In this document: positions 63,765-64,000 of the stretch, piece after piece | How the letters are laid out: each line of letters begins with the position of its first letter | Position numbering within the stretch: the first letter of the stretch is position 1 | Assembly: GCF_016863035.1 (NCBI RefSeq) | Contig: NZ_BOOC01000021.1 | Coordinates: forward strand, 1-64,000 | Direction of reading: 5' to 3' | Length of the DNA: 64,000 nt | Source: Microbispora corallina | GTDB lineage: Bacteria > Actinomycetota > Actinomycetes > Streptosporangiales > Streptosporangiaceae | Notes under the pieces: model-generated | Databases searched by the model: none | Told to the model about the DNA's origin: nothing | The model's input: only the letters and a program-made list of their open reading frames with translations | Made by a program: the position numbers and the translations under genes

Positions 63765-64000
63765 GCCGGGCGCCGGCACGGGCGGTGAGGCCCCGCAGGC
63801 GCGGGCCGTGCCTGCGGGCCCACGCGTACGCCCAGGCGCCCTGGTATCCCAGGAGGACCGCCAGGGTGGCGACCGCGTCCGCTGTGTCCACCGGGGTGGC
63901 GTGCCGGGTGAGCGCGCCGAACGCCCGGCACACCATCGTGAGGGTGAACGGCAGCGACACCAGCAGGAAGACCGCGAGGCAGGCGGCCGTGCCGGTCAGC
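63703..64000 (-). CDS. C-terminal part of a membrane protein, cut by the right edge
   Basis: The frame is open to the window end. The visible last 98 residues contain two hydrophobic segments (TAACLAVFLLVSLPFTL; ATLAVLLGYQGAWAYAWA) and a basic tail. There is no recognisable motif. Its 3' end overlaps the end of the convergent kinase gene by 62 bases, so the annotated tail of one of them may be longer than the functional protein. Confidence 0.5.
   Translation of the reverse strand, partial: LTGTAACLAVFLLVSLPFTLTMVCRAFGALTRHATPVDTADAVATLAVLLGYQGAWAYAWARRHGPRLRGLTARAGARLTARPPGRPAGRGRTGRTAA

Overview
The window is high-GC actinobacterial chromosome. GTG starts are frequent, genes are densely packed on both strands, and DUF3151, DUF5999, RsbW-like kinases, LuxR/STAND regulators and a cebEFG-bglC operon are present. 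The mix looks most like the order Streptosporangiales (Nonomuraea, Microbispora, Streptosporangium or relatives). This is inferred from gene content only. No rRNA, tRNA, insertion sequence, prophage or CRISPR array was seen.

From 1 to about 16 kb the DNA is largely core metabolism: a partial regulator, murA, purC, a LuxR/ATPase regulator and purD on the minus strand; a leader-like small ORF and corA; a TetR / cytochrome P450 / ferredoxin cassette; then gdpD, purA, a DUF3151 gene, fba, dedA, a RodZ-C-like protein and pyrE. A TetR gene with internal 18-bp repeats and a glyoxalase remnant at its 3' end closes the block.

From 16 to 29 kb lies signalling. A single polypeptide joins an ECF sigma factor, an anti-sigma-type zinc motif, a transmembrane helix and a surface domain. 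It is followed by a NYN-domain protein and a module resembling Streptomyces OsaB/OsaA (receiver with coiled coil, and a giant soluble HAMP-array hybrid kinase) facing a divergent GAF-PP2C phosphatase. An S9 peptidase follows.

From 29 to 41 kb are small enzymes and regulators: an RlmA-type methyltransferase, a zinc ribbon, an MBL hydrolase, an MDR reductase with divergent TetR, an Old Yellow Enzyme with divergent HxlR regulator, an MMPL exporter, NUDIX, VOC, a coiled-coil protein, a STAND-LuxR regulator and a DUF5999/RsbW-like pair. From 41 to 52 kb come a 1443-residue secreted repeat protein, a PPOX-fold protein, an MFS permease, AraC, DUF2000, MazG-like, a solitary HNH restriction enzyme of the phosphorothioate-dependent type, and SnoaL, GNAT and NTF2-fold proteins.

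From 52 to 59 kb is plant-polysaccharide use: a decayed RICIN/GH55-like gene and an intact cebE-cebF-cebG-bglC operon with three CebR-type palindromes at its promoter region. The last 5 kb hold two paralogous sensor kinases without visible response regulators, a minisatellite-bearing membrane protein, an XRE-family regulator and the end of a membrane-protein gene.
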